Source of the DNA: Corynebacterium minutissimum
GTDB lineage: Bacteria; Actinomycetota; Actinomycetes; Mycobacteriales; Mycobacteriaceae
NCBI RefSeq assembly: GCF_000805675.1
Contig: NZ_JSEF01000004.1
Coordinates: forward strand, 186,001 to 250,000
Direction: 5' to 3'
Length of the DNA stretch: 64,000 nucleotides
In this document: one piece after another, positions 34,722 through 43,886 of the stretch
Position numbering within the stretch: the first letter of the stretch is position 1
How the letters are laid out: every line of letters starts with the position of its first letter
Made by a program: the position numbers and the translations under genes
The notes under the pieces: model-generated
The model's database searches: none
Told to the model about the DNA's origin: nothing
What the model saw: the letters and a program-made list of their open reading frames with translations, nothing else

Positions 34722-36395
34722 TTAGGCGTTGCGCGGGCCGCGGGGCCCGAAGTCGAAGTCAGCGGTCTGCGGCCCGAAGGCCTGAAGTCCCTTCGGCGCG
34801 TCGAAAGCATCAAGGCGCACCTCGAGGAAGGCGCCGCGCTCTGGGTGGGCGGCGATGTCTTCCAAGGCCTTGGCCAATTCGCCTTCAGTCGAGGCCACGT
34901 AGGACTCCATCGTGGTGTCCTTCATGAAGGCCTTCGGCAGGGCCGTGTAGTCCCACATCTGGATCTCGTTGTATTCGCGCTCCATGCCCAAGATGTAGCG
35001 CTCGATGGTGTAGCCATCGTTGTTCACCAACACGATGATGGGCTTGAGGTCCTGGCGCAGGATGGTGGACAGCTCCTGCGCGGTGAGCTGGAAGGAGCCA
35101 TCACCGATGAAGAGGACGTGGCGGCGCTCCGGGTTGGCCAGCTGTGAGCCAAGCACGCAGGGCAGGGTAAAGCCGATGGAGCCCCAAATGGTGGAGTTGA
35201 TGTACTGCACGCCCTCCGGCATGCGCTGCTGGCCCAGACCGATATTGGAGGTGCCGGCTTCGGCGATGACCACGTCATCTTCCTGGATGAAGCCGAGCAT
35301 CTGCGGCCAGATGCGCTCCTGAGTCAGCGGGGCATCCGGGTTCGGCTCGAAGGGCTCGGGCTCGAAGGCCGTGCTTGGCGACGTCTCGGCTTCCGGGATG
35401 CGGTCCAAGAGGACGTCGAGAAGCTCCAGCGTATTGATGCCCACGAAGAACTCGCCGTCGGCGTTGACGTGCTGGTCACCGAAGTTGTAGACGCGGGCCT
35501 CAGCCAGGTTGTGGGTGAAGGAACCGGAGTTGACCTCGATGAAGCGCGGGTTCGTGGTGACCAGGAAGTCGGACTTTTCGATGCGCTCCTGCACACCCGG
35601 CGCCGATGCTGCGCCGTTATAGGTGCCGATGAACAGCGGGTGGCGCTCAGACAAGATGGCCTTGCCGGAGGAGAGCTGGGAGTAGGGCAGCTGGGCTTTG
35701 TCGATGATGGCGCGGAGTTTCTCCGTAAAACCGTGGCGGTTGGTGTCCTGATCGATGAGAATGATCGGGTCCTTGGCCTTCGCGAGGTGCTCCAACACGT
35801 AATCCGCAGCGGCGTTGAGGCGCTCCGGATCGGAGGTTGCCAACTCGGTGGAGAAAGACTCGTCGGGGACCTCGATGGTCAAGTGTGTGATATCGGAAGG
35901 AATCTGGATGTGCACCGGGCGCTTTTCGCGCAGGCAGGTGTGCAGGGCGCGGTCGAATTCCTCCACCACGTTCATCGGAGACACGCGTGTGGCCACCTCG
36001 GTGAAGGGTGCGAAGGAATCGAGCATGTTGGCAAAGTCGCCGTCGGCAAGCGAGTGGTGCAGGTTCCAGCGAAATTCAGTCGCATACTGTGGCGGCGCGC
36101 CTGCCAGTGACACCAGCGGGACGTGCTCGGCGCGGGCACCCGCAATGCCGTTGAGGGCGGAGAGCTCGCCCACACCGTACGTGGTGAGCAGGCAGCCCAC
36201 GCCTTTCTGGCGGGCGTAGCCGTCGGCGGCATAGGCGGCATTGAGCTCGTTGCAGGCGCCGACGAAGCGGATGCCTTCGGAGGCCTCGATCTGCTCGAGG
36301 AAGCTTAGGTTGAAGTCACCGGGCACGCCGATGATTTCAGTAATGCCGATGGCCTTGAGGCGGTCCAGGATGAAATCACCAATGGTGGTCTGCAT
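34722..36395 (-). CDS. ipdC: TPP-dependent 2-keto-acid (indolepyruvate/phenylpyruvate) decarboxylase
   Basis: The 557-residue enzyme belongs to the pyruvate/indolepyruvate decarboxylase family: GVPGDFNLSFLEQIE near the start with the catalytic Glu in CNELNAAYAADGYAR, the HH pair in WNLHHSLADG, and the TPP box GDGSFQLTAQE to VNNDGYTIE. Being between an aromatic aminotransferase and an amino-acid permease, it probably decarboxylates indole-, phenyl- or branched keto acids to aldehydes (Ehrlich pathway). The exact substrate cannot be read from sequence. Confidence 0.87.
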   Translation of the reverse strand: MQTTIGDFILDRLKAIGITEIIGVPGDFNLSFLEQIEASEGIRFVGACNELNAAYAADGYARQKGVGCLLTTYGVGELSALNGIAGARAEHVPLVSLAGAPPQYATEFRWNLHHSLADGDFANMLDSFAPFTEVATRVSPMNVVEEFDRALHTCLREKRPVHIQIPSDITHLTIEVPDESFSTELATSDPERLNAAADYVLEHLAKAKDPIILIDQDTNRHGFTEKLRAIIDKAQLPYSQLSSGKAILSERHPLFIGTYNGAASAPGVQERIEKSDFLVTTNPRFIEVNSGSFTHNLAEARVYNFGDQHVNADGEFFVGINTLELLDVLLDRIPEAETSPSTAFEPEPFEPNPDAPLTQERIWPQMLGFIQEDDVVIAEAGTSNIGLGQQRMPEGVQYINSTIWGSIGFTLPCVLGSQLANPERRHVLFIGDGSFQLTAQELSTILRQDLKPIIVLVNNDGYTIERYILGMEREYNEIQMWDYTALPKAFMKDTTMESYVASTEGELAKALEDIAAHPERGAFLEVRLDAFDAPKGLQAFGPQTADFDFGPRGPRNA

Positions 36396-36420
36396 GGAGG
36401 AAAGTCCTTTTCTTCATTAG

Positions 36421-37818
36421 TTACTGAGTGCGGGCGTCGTGGCGCTTCTTGCCCAGCCAGATGAGGGCCAAGGTCACAATCCAACAGGGTAGGACAATGG
36501 CGCCGGTGCGGTAGTCGGGCAGCATGAACATCAAAGCGATGATGAGGGCGAAGAAGCCCAAGCACAGGTAGTTGGCAATGGGGTAGAGCGGTGCGCGGAA
36601 AGCAGCATCCGGGCAGCGCTTGCGGAAGTTCAGGTGCGCTACGGCAATGGCGGACCAGGAGATGAGCTCCGCGCCCACGATGATGGCGAGGAGAACCAGC
36701 AGGATCTTCCCCTCAAAGAGGAAGTTGAGCAACACCGCCGAACCCATGAGTAGGGAGTTGAAGAGCAAGGCGCGAACCGGCACGCCCTTGGCGCTGACGG
36801 AATCGAAGAAGGGAGGAGCTTGGCCGCCGCGGGAGAGATCCCGCAGCATACGCGCACCAGAGAAGGTCATGGTGTTGAACACGGACACAGCCGCGACCAA
36901 CACGATGAGGTTAAGGCCAGTGGCGGCGGCCGTAATGCCCAGGGTGCTCAGCGCGCGCACGAAGGGCGAGGTAGAGGTATCGAGTTCGTTCCACGGGGCG
37001 AGCAGCACGATGATGCCGATGCCGCCGACGTAGAAGATGAGGATGCGCCAGATGACGTTGTTGATGGCCCTGGGCAGGCTCTTGGCGGGATCTTGCGCCT
37101 CGCCCGCGGCGGTGCCGATGGAGATGATGCCGCCGAAGGAGAAAATCACCGCGACGAGGGAGAAGAGCACACCGGCGATACCATTCGGAAAGAAGCCGCC
37201 GTGCTCAGTGATATTGCTCAAGCCCAGGGCCGGCTCCGGGGTGAGGCCAAAGACGATGGCCGCACCGACGATGATCATGAGGATGAGCGCGGCGACCTTG
37301 ATGAGGGAGAGCCAGAACTCTGCCTCGGCGAAGGCGCCGACGTGCACCAAGTTGATGGCGGTGACGATGACGAGTGCGACGAGGGCGGTGAGCCAGTGCG
37401 GAATTCCGGGGAACCAGAAGTCCATGATGGTGCCCGCAGCGGTAAGCTCCACCATGCCGACAACGATGGTGGTAAACCACCAGTTCCAACCAGTGACAAA
37501 GCCGGCGATGGGCCCGATGTATTCGCGGGCGTAGGCGCTGAAAGAGCCGGCGACGGGGTGCTCCACGGCCATCTCGCCGAGCATGCGCATGATGAGGAAG
37601 ATGATGAAGCCGCCGATGGCATAGGCGGCGATAACACCCGGGCCGGCCTCCTGGATGGAGGCGCCGGAGCCCAAGAAGAGGCCCGTGCCGATGCACGAGC
37701 CAAAAGCGATCATCTGCAAGTGGCGCGACTTCATGCCGCGCTGCAGGCCGTCGTCTGCACTGGCGTTGTCGCTGGCGACAACGTCCTGTGCCTTGACGGA
37801 ATTGTTGGTTGTGGTCAT
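36421..37818 (-). CDS. aroP: Amino-acid permease (APC family, AroP/GabP type)
   Basis: The 465-residue protein has 12 transmembrane helices and the APC signature (MIAFGSCIGTGLFLGSG; SFSAYAREYIGPIAGFVTGWNWW; SFGGIISIGTAAGEAQDP). The context of ipdC and pat downstream suggests an aromatic amino acid as cargo. The start at 37818 follows AAGGGC; a TATACG box lies just upstream. It is divergent from the pucR-type regulator. Confidence 0.82.
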   Translation of the reverse strand: MTTTNNSVKAQDVVASDNASADDGLQRGMKSRHLQMIAFGSCIGTGLFLGSGASIQEAGPGVIAAYAIGGFIIFLIMRMLGEMAVEHPVAGSFSAYAREYIGPIAGFVTGWNWWFTTIVVGMVELTAAGTIMDFWFPGIPHWLTALVALVIVTAINLVHVGAFAEAEFWLSLIKVAALILMIIVGAAIVFGLTPEPALGLSNITEHGGFFPNGIAGVLFSLVAVIFSFGGIISIGTAAGEAQDPAKSLPRAINNVIWRILIFYVGGIGIIVLLAPWNELDTSTSPFVRALSTLGITAAATGLNLIVLVAAVSVFNTMTFSGARMLRDLSRGGQAPPFFDSVSAKGVPVRALLFNSLLMGSAVLLNFLFEGKILLVLLAIIVGAELISWSAIAVAHLNFRKRCPDAAFRAPLYPIANYLCLGFFALIIALMFMLPDYRTGAIVLPCWIVTLALIWLGKKRHDARTQ

Positions 37819-37844
37819 GTAGACGCCCTTCATGAACGTATATC

Positions 37845-37860
37845 TGTGACGTGAGTCATT
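37845..37860. promoter_or_regulatory. Candidate CRP/GlxR-type site 1
   Basis: TGTGACGTGAGTCATT matches 9 of the 12 fixed positions of TGTGANNTANNTCACA and lies 27 nt upstream of the permease start. Confidence 0.4.
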
Positions 37861-37923
37861 GAACTGTAGGAGATTATGGCGCACCACAGTTTTGTTTGTC
37901 ATCAGACAATATTCGTAAGTATC

Positions 37924-37939
37924 TTTGACATATGTCAAA
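37924..37939. promoter_or_regulatory. Perfect 16-bp palindrome over the pucR start (GlxR-type candidate)
   Basis: TTTGACATATGTCAAA is self-complementary, covers the ATG at 37932 and matches 10 of 12 fixed positions of the CRP/GlxR consensus. Binding here should block the leaderless regulator transcript, so it may instead be the regulator's own operator. Confidence 0.55.
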
Positions 37940-39086
37940 AGTGACACCCCCGCAGCTGACGAGCATCCAAGATATCGTCGACGAATGCGCCCAGATCCTG
38001 CAGCGCTCCGTTGAGGTGACTACCCCCGCCATCGCGGTGATTGCCGCTAGTGCGCAGATTGGTGCCATCGATAAGAACCGCGCCGCTTCCATCCTTAACC
38101 GCACCCCGCCCCGAGAGCCCATCCCGTGGATGCTGAGCTTCGGTATTCAAGAGGCGGTCCTGCCGGTACGCCTGCCCGCCAACCCGCGCTATGACATGCT
38201 GCCTCGCGTGGTCATCCCCCTGCGCCACGAGGATCGGCTCGTGGGTTATCTGTGGATCATCGATGAGCCCGCGCTGGGTGATGCTTCATTGGTCCGCGTC
38301 GGTTCCTTAACAGCGCCCCTGGCCAGGCTTATCGACGAACGCGATGCTCCCCTCGCCGCCCGCGCCCAGCAGCTCGGTGAGCTGGCCCGCGAGGTGCTCA
38401 CCGGTGATCCAGTCGCGCTGGCGGGTGCGCGGGAGCGCGATCTCCTGCCCAACGATGGTGAGTTGACCGTGCATCGCGTGCTGGTTGAAGGCGATCAGCG
38501 TGCGGTAGCCGTGGAACTTGCCCGCCCACTGGCGCGCCGGCCTTTCTTGGTGGCGGATTCCCACGATTCCCTCGTGCTTGTCGAGTGCCGCCGCGACGAC
38601 AAGGACACCGAGGCCCTCATGGAGGAGCTGAAGAGTGCCGCGCTTGTCACCGGCGCTGAGGTAGTGGCGCGTGGCTCGGCGCCGACGGGCCCGCAGGCGC
38701 GGCTCATGGCGGATGTGGCCAAGCTCTGTGGCCAGGATTCGTTGCGCTGGGAGGAGGCCGGCGCGTGGCGGCTGCTGCGTGGGTGGGAGCTGACCCCAGC
38801 AACGGTGGTGGAAATGAGCCCCGATGCCGCCGTGCTTCTCGACGACCCCCGCAACTCCTACTGGCACACCCTGCTGACCTATTTTGAGCATTCCCGCAAC
38901 GTCTCTGCGACCGCCGCCGCGCTCTACATTCATCGCGCCACGCTGCACTACCGCCTAGACCGCGTCCGTGAGATTCTCGGGCCTGGCGTGTTGGATGATG
39001 GCTGGCGTTGCGCGGCTCTTTACGTGGCCCTCAAGCTGCATGCGGCCCTTCAGGGAAAGAATAGGGAAGCCCCATTTTGTCCCTAG
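37932..39086 (+). CDS. PucR-family transcriptional regulator
   Basis: The 384-residue protein has an N-terminal sensor region and a C-terminal PucR helix-turn-helix (NVSATAAALYIHRATLHYRLDRVREILG, about residues 318-345). The family often activates amino-acid or purine catabolism genes. It is divergent from the permease-ipdC-pat operon and is its likely regulator. TATCTT is 6 nt before the ATG. Confidence 0.87.
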   Translation: MSKVTPPQLTSIQDIVDECAQILQRSVEVTTPAIAVIAASAQIGAIDKNRAASILNRTPPREPIPWMLSFGIQEAVLPVRLPANPRYDMLPRVVIPLRHEDRLVGYLWIIDEPALGDASLVRVGSLTAPLARLIDERDAPLAARAQQLGELAREVLTGDPVALAGARERDLLPNDGELTVHRVLVEGDQRAVAVELARPLARRPFLVADSHDSLVLVECRRDDKDTEALMEELKSAALVTGAEVVARGSAPTGPQARLMADVAKLCGQDSLRWEEAGAWRLLRGWELTPATVVEMSPDAAVLLDDPRNSYWHTLLTYFEHSRNVSATAAALYIHRATLHYRLDRVREILGPGVLDDGWRCAALYVALKLHAALQGKNREAPFCP

Positions 39087-39131
39087 GGGAAGCGCTCAGG
39101 TAGAGTGATGGACGATTCATTGCGAATCGCT

Positions 39132-39220
39132 GGAGACGTGCCAGAGCGGCCGAATGGGGCTCCCTGCTAAGGAGTTGACTTACTTGCGTAGGTCCGGAGG
39201 TTCAAATCCTCTCGTCTCCG
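39132..39220 (+). tRNA. tRNA-Ser (anticodon GCU)
   Basis: Acceptor arms GGAGACG (39132-39138) and CGTCTCC (39213-39219) pair. The anticodon loop CTGCTAA gives GCU, the variable arm is long, and the T-loop is GGTTCAAATCC. CCA is not encoded. A promoter with TTGTCC (39077) and TAGAGT (39101), spaced 18 nt, overlaps the end of pucR. Confidence 0.96.
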
Positions 39221-39357
39221 CAAACTACAGAACCCGAGTCATCGTTTCACCGGTGGCTCGGGATTCTACGTTTTCAGTTCCTTCGTATGACGGCAGTCCG
39301 TGAGCCGAGAACTTAGAATGAAGGCACTGAGCTTAATCTGTGCTGGCTGGGAGCGTC

Positions 39358-39705
39358 ATGGAGTTACTAAACGGGCCAATTTGGGATGTGGAAAGTAACA
39401 CGAACATCGATCCCGATGAGAACTTTGTCCGAATTATGCTGCATGAAGAAAGCGTTGTAGCTGAATTTACTATTGCCGAGCTGTGTAGTTTCTTCGGAAT
39501 TAACGGTTTCGATTGTCTGCAGCGACAATTCAAGGCCTGGCATGACTTGAACGCTTTCGCGTGGGATTCAAAAGGTGAAGTTCACTGTGAACAGATCCCT
39601 TTCTCCGAATATTTTGTTCTTTCCAAAATTCATGAGTGCTATTCCCCGCAGCCACTTCCCGAAGCAACGAACGGCATAGTGAGATGGGGGATGAAAAAGA
39701 AGTAA
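39358..39705 (+). CDS. Hypothetical protein next to tRNA-Ser
   Basis: The 115-residue acidic protein starts MELLNGPIWDVES and ends WGMKKK. GGGAG lies 5 nt before ATG 39358. No domain is recognised. The AT-rich coding and the position just 3' of a tRNA gene suggest an accessory gene. It has no cotranscribed partner. Confidence 0.6.
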   Translation: MELLNGPIWDVESNTNIDPDENFVRIMLHEESVVAEFTIAELCSFFGINGFDCLQRQFKAWHDLNAFAWDSKGEVHCEQIPFSEYFVLSKIHECYSPQPLPEATNGIVRWGMKKK

Positions 39706-39768
39706 ATATCGGGCGAATGTGCTTGATAGCGAAATGGGGCAGGGTGGTTCCGAAGAATTATAGGTCTC

Positions 39769-40131
39769 CTAATTCAGCACTAGCGTCAGGACCAATACAC
39801 CGGTTGAGAGCGCGAGCATGCCTAAGCAGTTAATCCAGAATTCACTGCCGAGGAAGTGGGCGCGGACATGGGCTGCTGCGGCTGCGCAGAAATATGCGAT
39901 GATGCCAACCATGGCTGCGATTCCTACGCCGGGGAACCAGAGGCCGGCGATGAGTCCTGTGGCTGCAAGGCACTTGATGACAATGAGTGCCCACCACCAG
40001 TCCTTGGGGAGTTTGACGCCGCTGAGGCAGGCTTCGATGAAGGGGACTGGTTTGAGGGAGAGGGCGGCGTCGCCAAGCAGAATGGCTGCCAGTAGCAGGG
40101 AGGGCCAAGCGGGGGAGGATTCTAGGATCAT
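39769..40131 (-). CDS. DoxX-like membrane protein
   Basis: The 120-residue protein has four transmembrane helices and the DoxX-like pattern (LKPVPFIEACLSGVKLP; VIKCLAATGLIAGLWFPGVGIAAM). The family is often linked to redox or solvent stress, with loose evidence. It overlaps the stop of the TetR gene (ATGA), so that regulator probably controls it. Confidence 0.8.
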   Translation of the reverse strand: MILESSPAWPSLLLAAILLGDAALSLKPVPFIEACLSGVKLPKDWWWALIVIKCLAATGLIAGLWFPGVGIAAMVGIIAYFCAAAAAHVRAHFLGSEFWINCLGMLALSTGVLVLTLVLN

Positions 40132-40702
40132 TGGTGTACTCCGAATGCGGTGTTGAGGCGTTCGATGGATGAGGCGGCTTGGGATGTGAGGTGCTCGGTG
40201 TCGTAGAGGCCGGCGGCCCAGCCAATGAGTAAGCCGAGGTAGACGTTGTACAGCAGGTTGGAGTACTCGGCCGCATCGTCGCTGTTGAGTCTGGAGCCAA
40301 GGCGAAGGGCGATTTCATCGGTCAGGAGCGCTTTGAGCGCGGTGAGCGCTTCGCCTTGGTTACCTTGTTGGATGAGCGCCGCGCCGAACGCGCGGGAGAG
40401 TTCATCGTGGCCGGTGAACATCTGCAGGAATGGTTTGAGGACGTCGAGGAGGCTATCGGATTGTCCCCGGATGTCATCGTGGAGTTCTGAAATGTGTTGG
40501 CCAATGGTGTGGATAAGCAGCGTTTGTTTGTCGCCGACTCCCATGACGGTTCCCACGCTGACGCCAGCTTCGGATGCGATGCTCCGGATGCTGGTGGTGG
40601 CGTAGCCCTGAGTGAGGAAGAGGTCGTAGGCGGTGGCTAGGACCTTGCTGTCGGTGCCAGCTTGGCGACCGAGCGCGATGAATGAACGTGTTCAGTGAAC
40701 AT
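40128..40702 (-). pseudogene. TetR-family regulator with disrupted N-terminus
   Basis: The frame ending at 40128 contains a good TetR helix-turn-helix (KVLATAYDLFLTQGY; TTSIRSIASEAGVSVGTVM) and a helical C-terminal domain. In that frame TGA lies just upstream of the HTH and no ATG, GTG or TTG occurs before the HTH. The only plausible start, ATG 40702 inside the operator, is in another frame. One lost base near 40675-40680 would join MFTEHVHS to IALGRQAG. Alternatively a rare start codon such as ATC is used. GTG 40556 would give a protein without its DNA-binding domain. Confidence 0.65.
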
Positions 40703-40707
40703 GTTCA
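40683..40707. promoter_or_regulatory. Tandem TetR operator
   Basis: Two adjacent dyads, TGAACGTGTTCA (40683-40694) and TGAACATGTTCA (40696-40707), lie 1 nt apart at the promoter of the TetR-DoxX pair. Confidence 0.75.
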
Positions 40708-40758
40708 AAAGAGTAGCTGTTGATGTTTTCGGAGTCAATGGTGCCGAGAGGGCGGCGG

Positions 40759-41148
40759 CTAGGTTAGTGCAGGGAAGACGCGGTTACGCAACAGATGTGC
40801 AAGCGCGCGGTCGGGGGCTGCTGGGTCGACCCAGGCGGTGTCGCCGATTTCGGCGGCCGCATGGGGTTCGTCGGCGGTGACGGTGCGGATGTAGGTGAAG
40901 ATGGTGCCGACGACGACCTCTCCCGGTTCGTTGGCGGCGGGAGCGTCGAAGGTGCCGAGTTTGTTGAGGTTCTCGGCGTCGAGGGTGAGGCCTACTTCTT
41001 CGGCGACTTCGCGCAGGGCGGCGTCGACAAGCGCCTCGCCCTTTTCGGGCTTGCCACCGGGCAGCTGGTACTTGGTGGAGGACTTCTTACGCACGGTGAG
41101 AACGTGGCCTTGCGGATTGCGGATGACGACGGCTGCGACTTCAATCAT
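40759..41148 (-). CDS. Nudix hydrolase
   Basis: The 129-residue protein has a complete Nudix box, GKPEKGEALVDAALREVAEEVGL, about residues 32-54, with the REVAEE core that binds metal. It starts MIEVAAVVIRN like MutT-type housecleaning enzymes that hydrolyse nucleoside diphosphate derivatives. TACAAT lies 8 nt before ATG 41148 (leaderless). The substrate is unknown. Confidence 0.9.
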   Translation of the reverse strand: MIEVAAVVIRNPQGHVLTVRKKSSTKYQLPGGKPEKGEALVDAALREVAEEVGLTLDAENLNKLGTFDAPAANEPGEVVVGTIFTYIRTVTADEPHAAAEIGDTAWVDPAAPDRALAHLLRNRVFPALT

Positions 41149-41345
41149 GGCCGCCGATTGTAGCGCTGGGGTGGATTGAGGTTTTCGGGTGCCGAGAATT
41201 TTGTTTATCAATACAAGTTGGCGGGGTGTGGGCAAGGGTTTTGTTTCAGCAAACCATATCAATCGTTAATTGTTAATTATGGAAATTTGCTTTATGGGTT
41301 TCGGCAGGCTAGAGACTTGGACTTTCAACGGGTACACTCCCTTCA

Positions 41346-43886
41346 GTGCGCCAAAGTTGGAAGATTTTTATCAGAGATGTAGCCAGGCTTGGCCGCGTCC
41401 CCAGGGCGTGGATCATCCTCATCGGACTCATCATCACCCCCGCGTTGTATTCATGGGTGAACATCGCGGCTTTTCGTGATCCTTATGGCCATACCAACAA
41501 CATCAAAGTGGCCGTGGTCAATGAGGATAAGGGTGCAAACAACGAGCTCACCGGGGACATTGATGTCGGCAGCGAGGTCATTGAAAAGCTGAAAAAGAAT
41601 GACCAGCTAGGCTGGCAATTTCTTGAGCGCGACCAAGCCGAGAAAGCCCTTTTAGAGGGAGACGTGTATGCCTCGGTGACGATTCCGGAGGACTTTAGCG
41701 AGAACCTCGTGAGCATGCTCGACGGGAAGTTCACGCAGCCGCAACTGGTCTACCGCGTCAACGAGAAGAACAACGCCATCGCCGTGAAGATCACGGATAC
41801 CGGTGCCAAAGGTTTGGACAAGCAGATTACGGCAGCCTTCAAGGAGCAGGTGGCCACGGTTGCGGCGGAAAATGTTAAGGACACCGGTACCGACTTCGAG
41901 CGAAAAGTCACGCGCGCGATGAACAACACCAGCTCCGCGTTCGGGGAGACCGCGCAGGAGATTGACGGCAACCGCGAGAACCTCGCGCGGATCCAGGGAA
42001 AGCTTGACGCCGCTGCTGATTCCACGTTGGGCGCCAAGTCTACGGTGGCTGATGTGAGTGCTGCGCTGGGCGACGCCCAAACAGCCCTCGCCGAGGTCTC
42101 CTCCCTAGTCGAGCAGGCCCAAGGGGGCATCGGTGACTTCACCGACCAGACCACAGGTGCCTTCGTCAGTGGCGCAAGTGCGGTGGCGGACGGTACCGCC
42201 CAGGCGCAGGAATCCATTGCGGATGTCACAGCTGGCCTGAACCAGGCCGGTGACCGTTTCGATTACGCCACGCAGCGAGCCAACACCGCCATTGATGCGA
42301 GCGCAGAATCGATTGCGCAGCTTAAAGCCCTGCGCGATTCCGCAACGCTCTCACCGCAGGTGGCCAAGGAAATTGATGATGCCATCCAGCGCCTTGATGA
42401 GGGTAATGAATCCAACCGCCAGTTGGTGGGAAACCTCAGTGCGCTGAGCAAGGATACTCAGGCCGCGGCGGACAACCTGCAGGCTAGTGCGGAGGCCATC
42501 AACCAGGCAGCAGCCGATACTAAGGCCACGTCGCAGACGCTGCGCGATACCGTGACCACCGCCGTTCCGGAGATCAACCGCGCCATGAGCAGCCTGAGCT
42601 CCACGGCGAGTGCTTTGAGTTCCACCCTGGAAGCCCAGAAGGGAACCATGCAGGAAGCTGATGGGCTTCTGGAAGGTGTGGCCCAGCAGCTTCGGGCCAC
42701 GAAGGACACCTTGTCTGATTTCGATGCCAACCTCCTTGCCCTACAGGACAGTTTGCGCGCTATGCAGGGTGATGTGGGTTCGCTGCGTGCTGCGATGAAC
42801 TCCAAAGTCGTTCAAGATGTCACCGGGCTGGATGCGGAAGAAATCGGTAAGTTCTTTGCCGAGCCCATCGAGCTGAAGACCGAAACCGTGTACCCGGTGG
42901 ACAGCTACGGCTCCGCCATGGCAGCGCTGTTTACCAACCTCTCCCTGTGGATCGGCGCCTTTGTCCTCATGGTTATCTTCCGGGTCGAGGTGGATAAGGA
43001 AGGATTCCACCGCGTCACGGTGGGTCAGGCCTACCTAGGCCGCTTCCTCCTCATGGCCTTGATGGTCATCATCCAGGCCATCACGGTGACCGTCGGTGAC
43101 CTGCTCATCGGCGTGCAGACCGTGAACGCGCCTGCCTTCATCCTGACGGGCGTGCTCGTGGGGCTGGCCTACTTGAGCATTATCTATGGGTTGTCGACGT
43201 CGCTGGGGCACCTCGGCCGCGGCCTCTGCGTGGTCTTTGTCATTATCCAGATTCCGGGTGCTTCGGGCCTGTACCCGATTGAGCTGTTGCCCAACTTCTT
43301 CCACAGCATCTACCCGCTGCTTCCGTTCACGTACGGCATTGACGCCATGCGTGAAACCATCGGTGGATTCTACGGCAACCACTATTTCAAGAACATGGGC
43401 GTGCTGGCCTTCATGTTCCTCCTCTTCTTCGTCTTCGGCCTGTTGCTGCGTAAGGCTTTGGCGCACTTCAACGTCATCTTTAACCGCGAGCTGCGGGATA
43501 CCGAGCTCTTTGACTATGAAAATGTGCAGGTTGTCGGCTCCGGCTACCGCATCGCGGACGTCATCCAGGCGTTGGATAGCCGCAGTGGTCTGAAGAAAGA
43601 TTTGGACCGCCGCGCGCATGACTGGGGCTACTGGCTCAAGCTGGTGGCCATCGCCGGTGTTATCGGAGTGGTGATCCTCATCGTCGTCTCGGGTCTCTTG
43701 CCCGACCAGAAGCCGCTGCTTCTGGCTATTTGGACGGCATGGTGCTTCCTCATCATTATCGCCGCGGTCACCCTGGACTACCTACGCATCAGTCTGAAGC
43801 AGTCCGCAGAGCTGGTGACGTTGGATGAGGATGACATCAAACATCCGGCTCGCATCGGGGCCGACTCCACGGAGGGGGATAACTAA
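41346..43886 (+). CDS. YhgE/Pip-family membrane protein 1
   Basis: The 846-residue protein has an N-terminal transmembrane helix (IILIGLIITPALYSWVNIAA) followed by the YhgE/Pip motif region (YGHTNNIKVAVVNEDKGA). A long extracytoplasmic helical domain rich in Ala, Gln, Asp and Thr follows (about residues 170-505, coiled-coil-like), then six or more C-terminal transmembrane helices. Relatives include phage-receptor Pip/YueB and the T7SS component EsaA. The GTG start has TACACT 7 nt upstream. It overlaps the next, related gene by TAATG. Its role here is unknown. Confidence 0.85.
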   Translation: MRQSWKIFIRDVARLGRVPRAWIILIGLIITPALYSWVNIAAFRDPYGHTNNIKVAVVNEDKGANNELTGDIDVGSEVIEKLKKNDQLGWQFLERDQAEKALLEGDVYASVTIPEDFSENLVSMLDGKFTQPQLVYRVNEKNNAIAVKITDTGAKGLDKQITAAFKEQVATVAAENVKDTGTDFERKVTRAMNNTSSAFGETAQEIDGNRENLARIQGKLDAAADSTLGAKSTVADVSAALGDAQTALAEVSSLVEQAQGGIGDFTDQTTGAFVSGASAVADGTAQAQESIADVTAGLNQAGDRFDYATQRANTAIDASAESIAQLKALRDSATLSPQVAKEIDDAIQRLDEGNESNRQLVGNLSALSKDTQAAADNLQASAEAINQAAADTKATSQTLRDTVTTAVPEINRAMSSLSSTASALSSTLEAQKGTMQEADGLLEGVAQQLRATKDTLSDFDANLLALQDSLRAMQGDVGSLRAAMNSKVVQDVTGLDAEEIGKFFAEPIELKTETVYPVDSYGSAMAALFTNLSLWIGAFVLMVIFRVEVDKEGFHRVTVGQAYLGRFLLMALMVIIQAITVTVGDLLIGVQTVNAPAFILTGVLVGLAYLSIIYGLSTSLGHLGRGLCVVFVIIQIPGASGLYPIELLPNFFHSIYPLLPFTYGIDAMRETIGGFYGNHYFKNMGVLAFMFLLFFVFGLLLRKALAHFNVIFNRELRDTELFDYENVQVVGSGYRIADVIQALDSRSGLKKDLDRRAHDWGYWLKLVAIAGVIGVVILIVVSGLLPDQKPLLLAIWTAWCFLIIIAAVTLDYLRISLKQSAELVTLDEDDIKHPARIGADSTEGDN

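Noticed and set aside
36820..37854. 344-codon frame antisense to the permease
   Set aside because: Low-complexity Gly/Asp/Glu/His-rich translation, a typical mirror of a hydrophobic membrane-protein gene.
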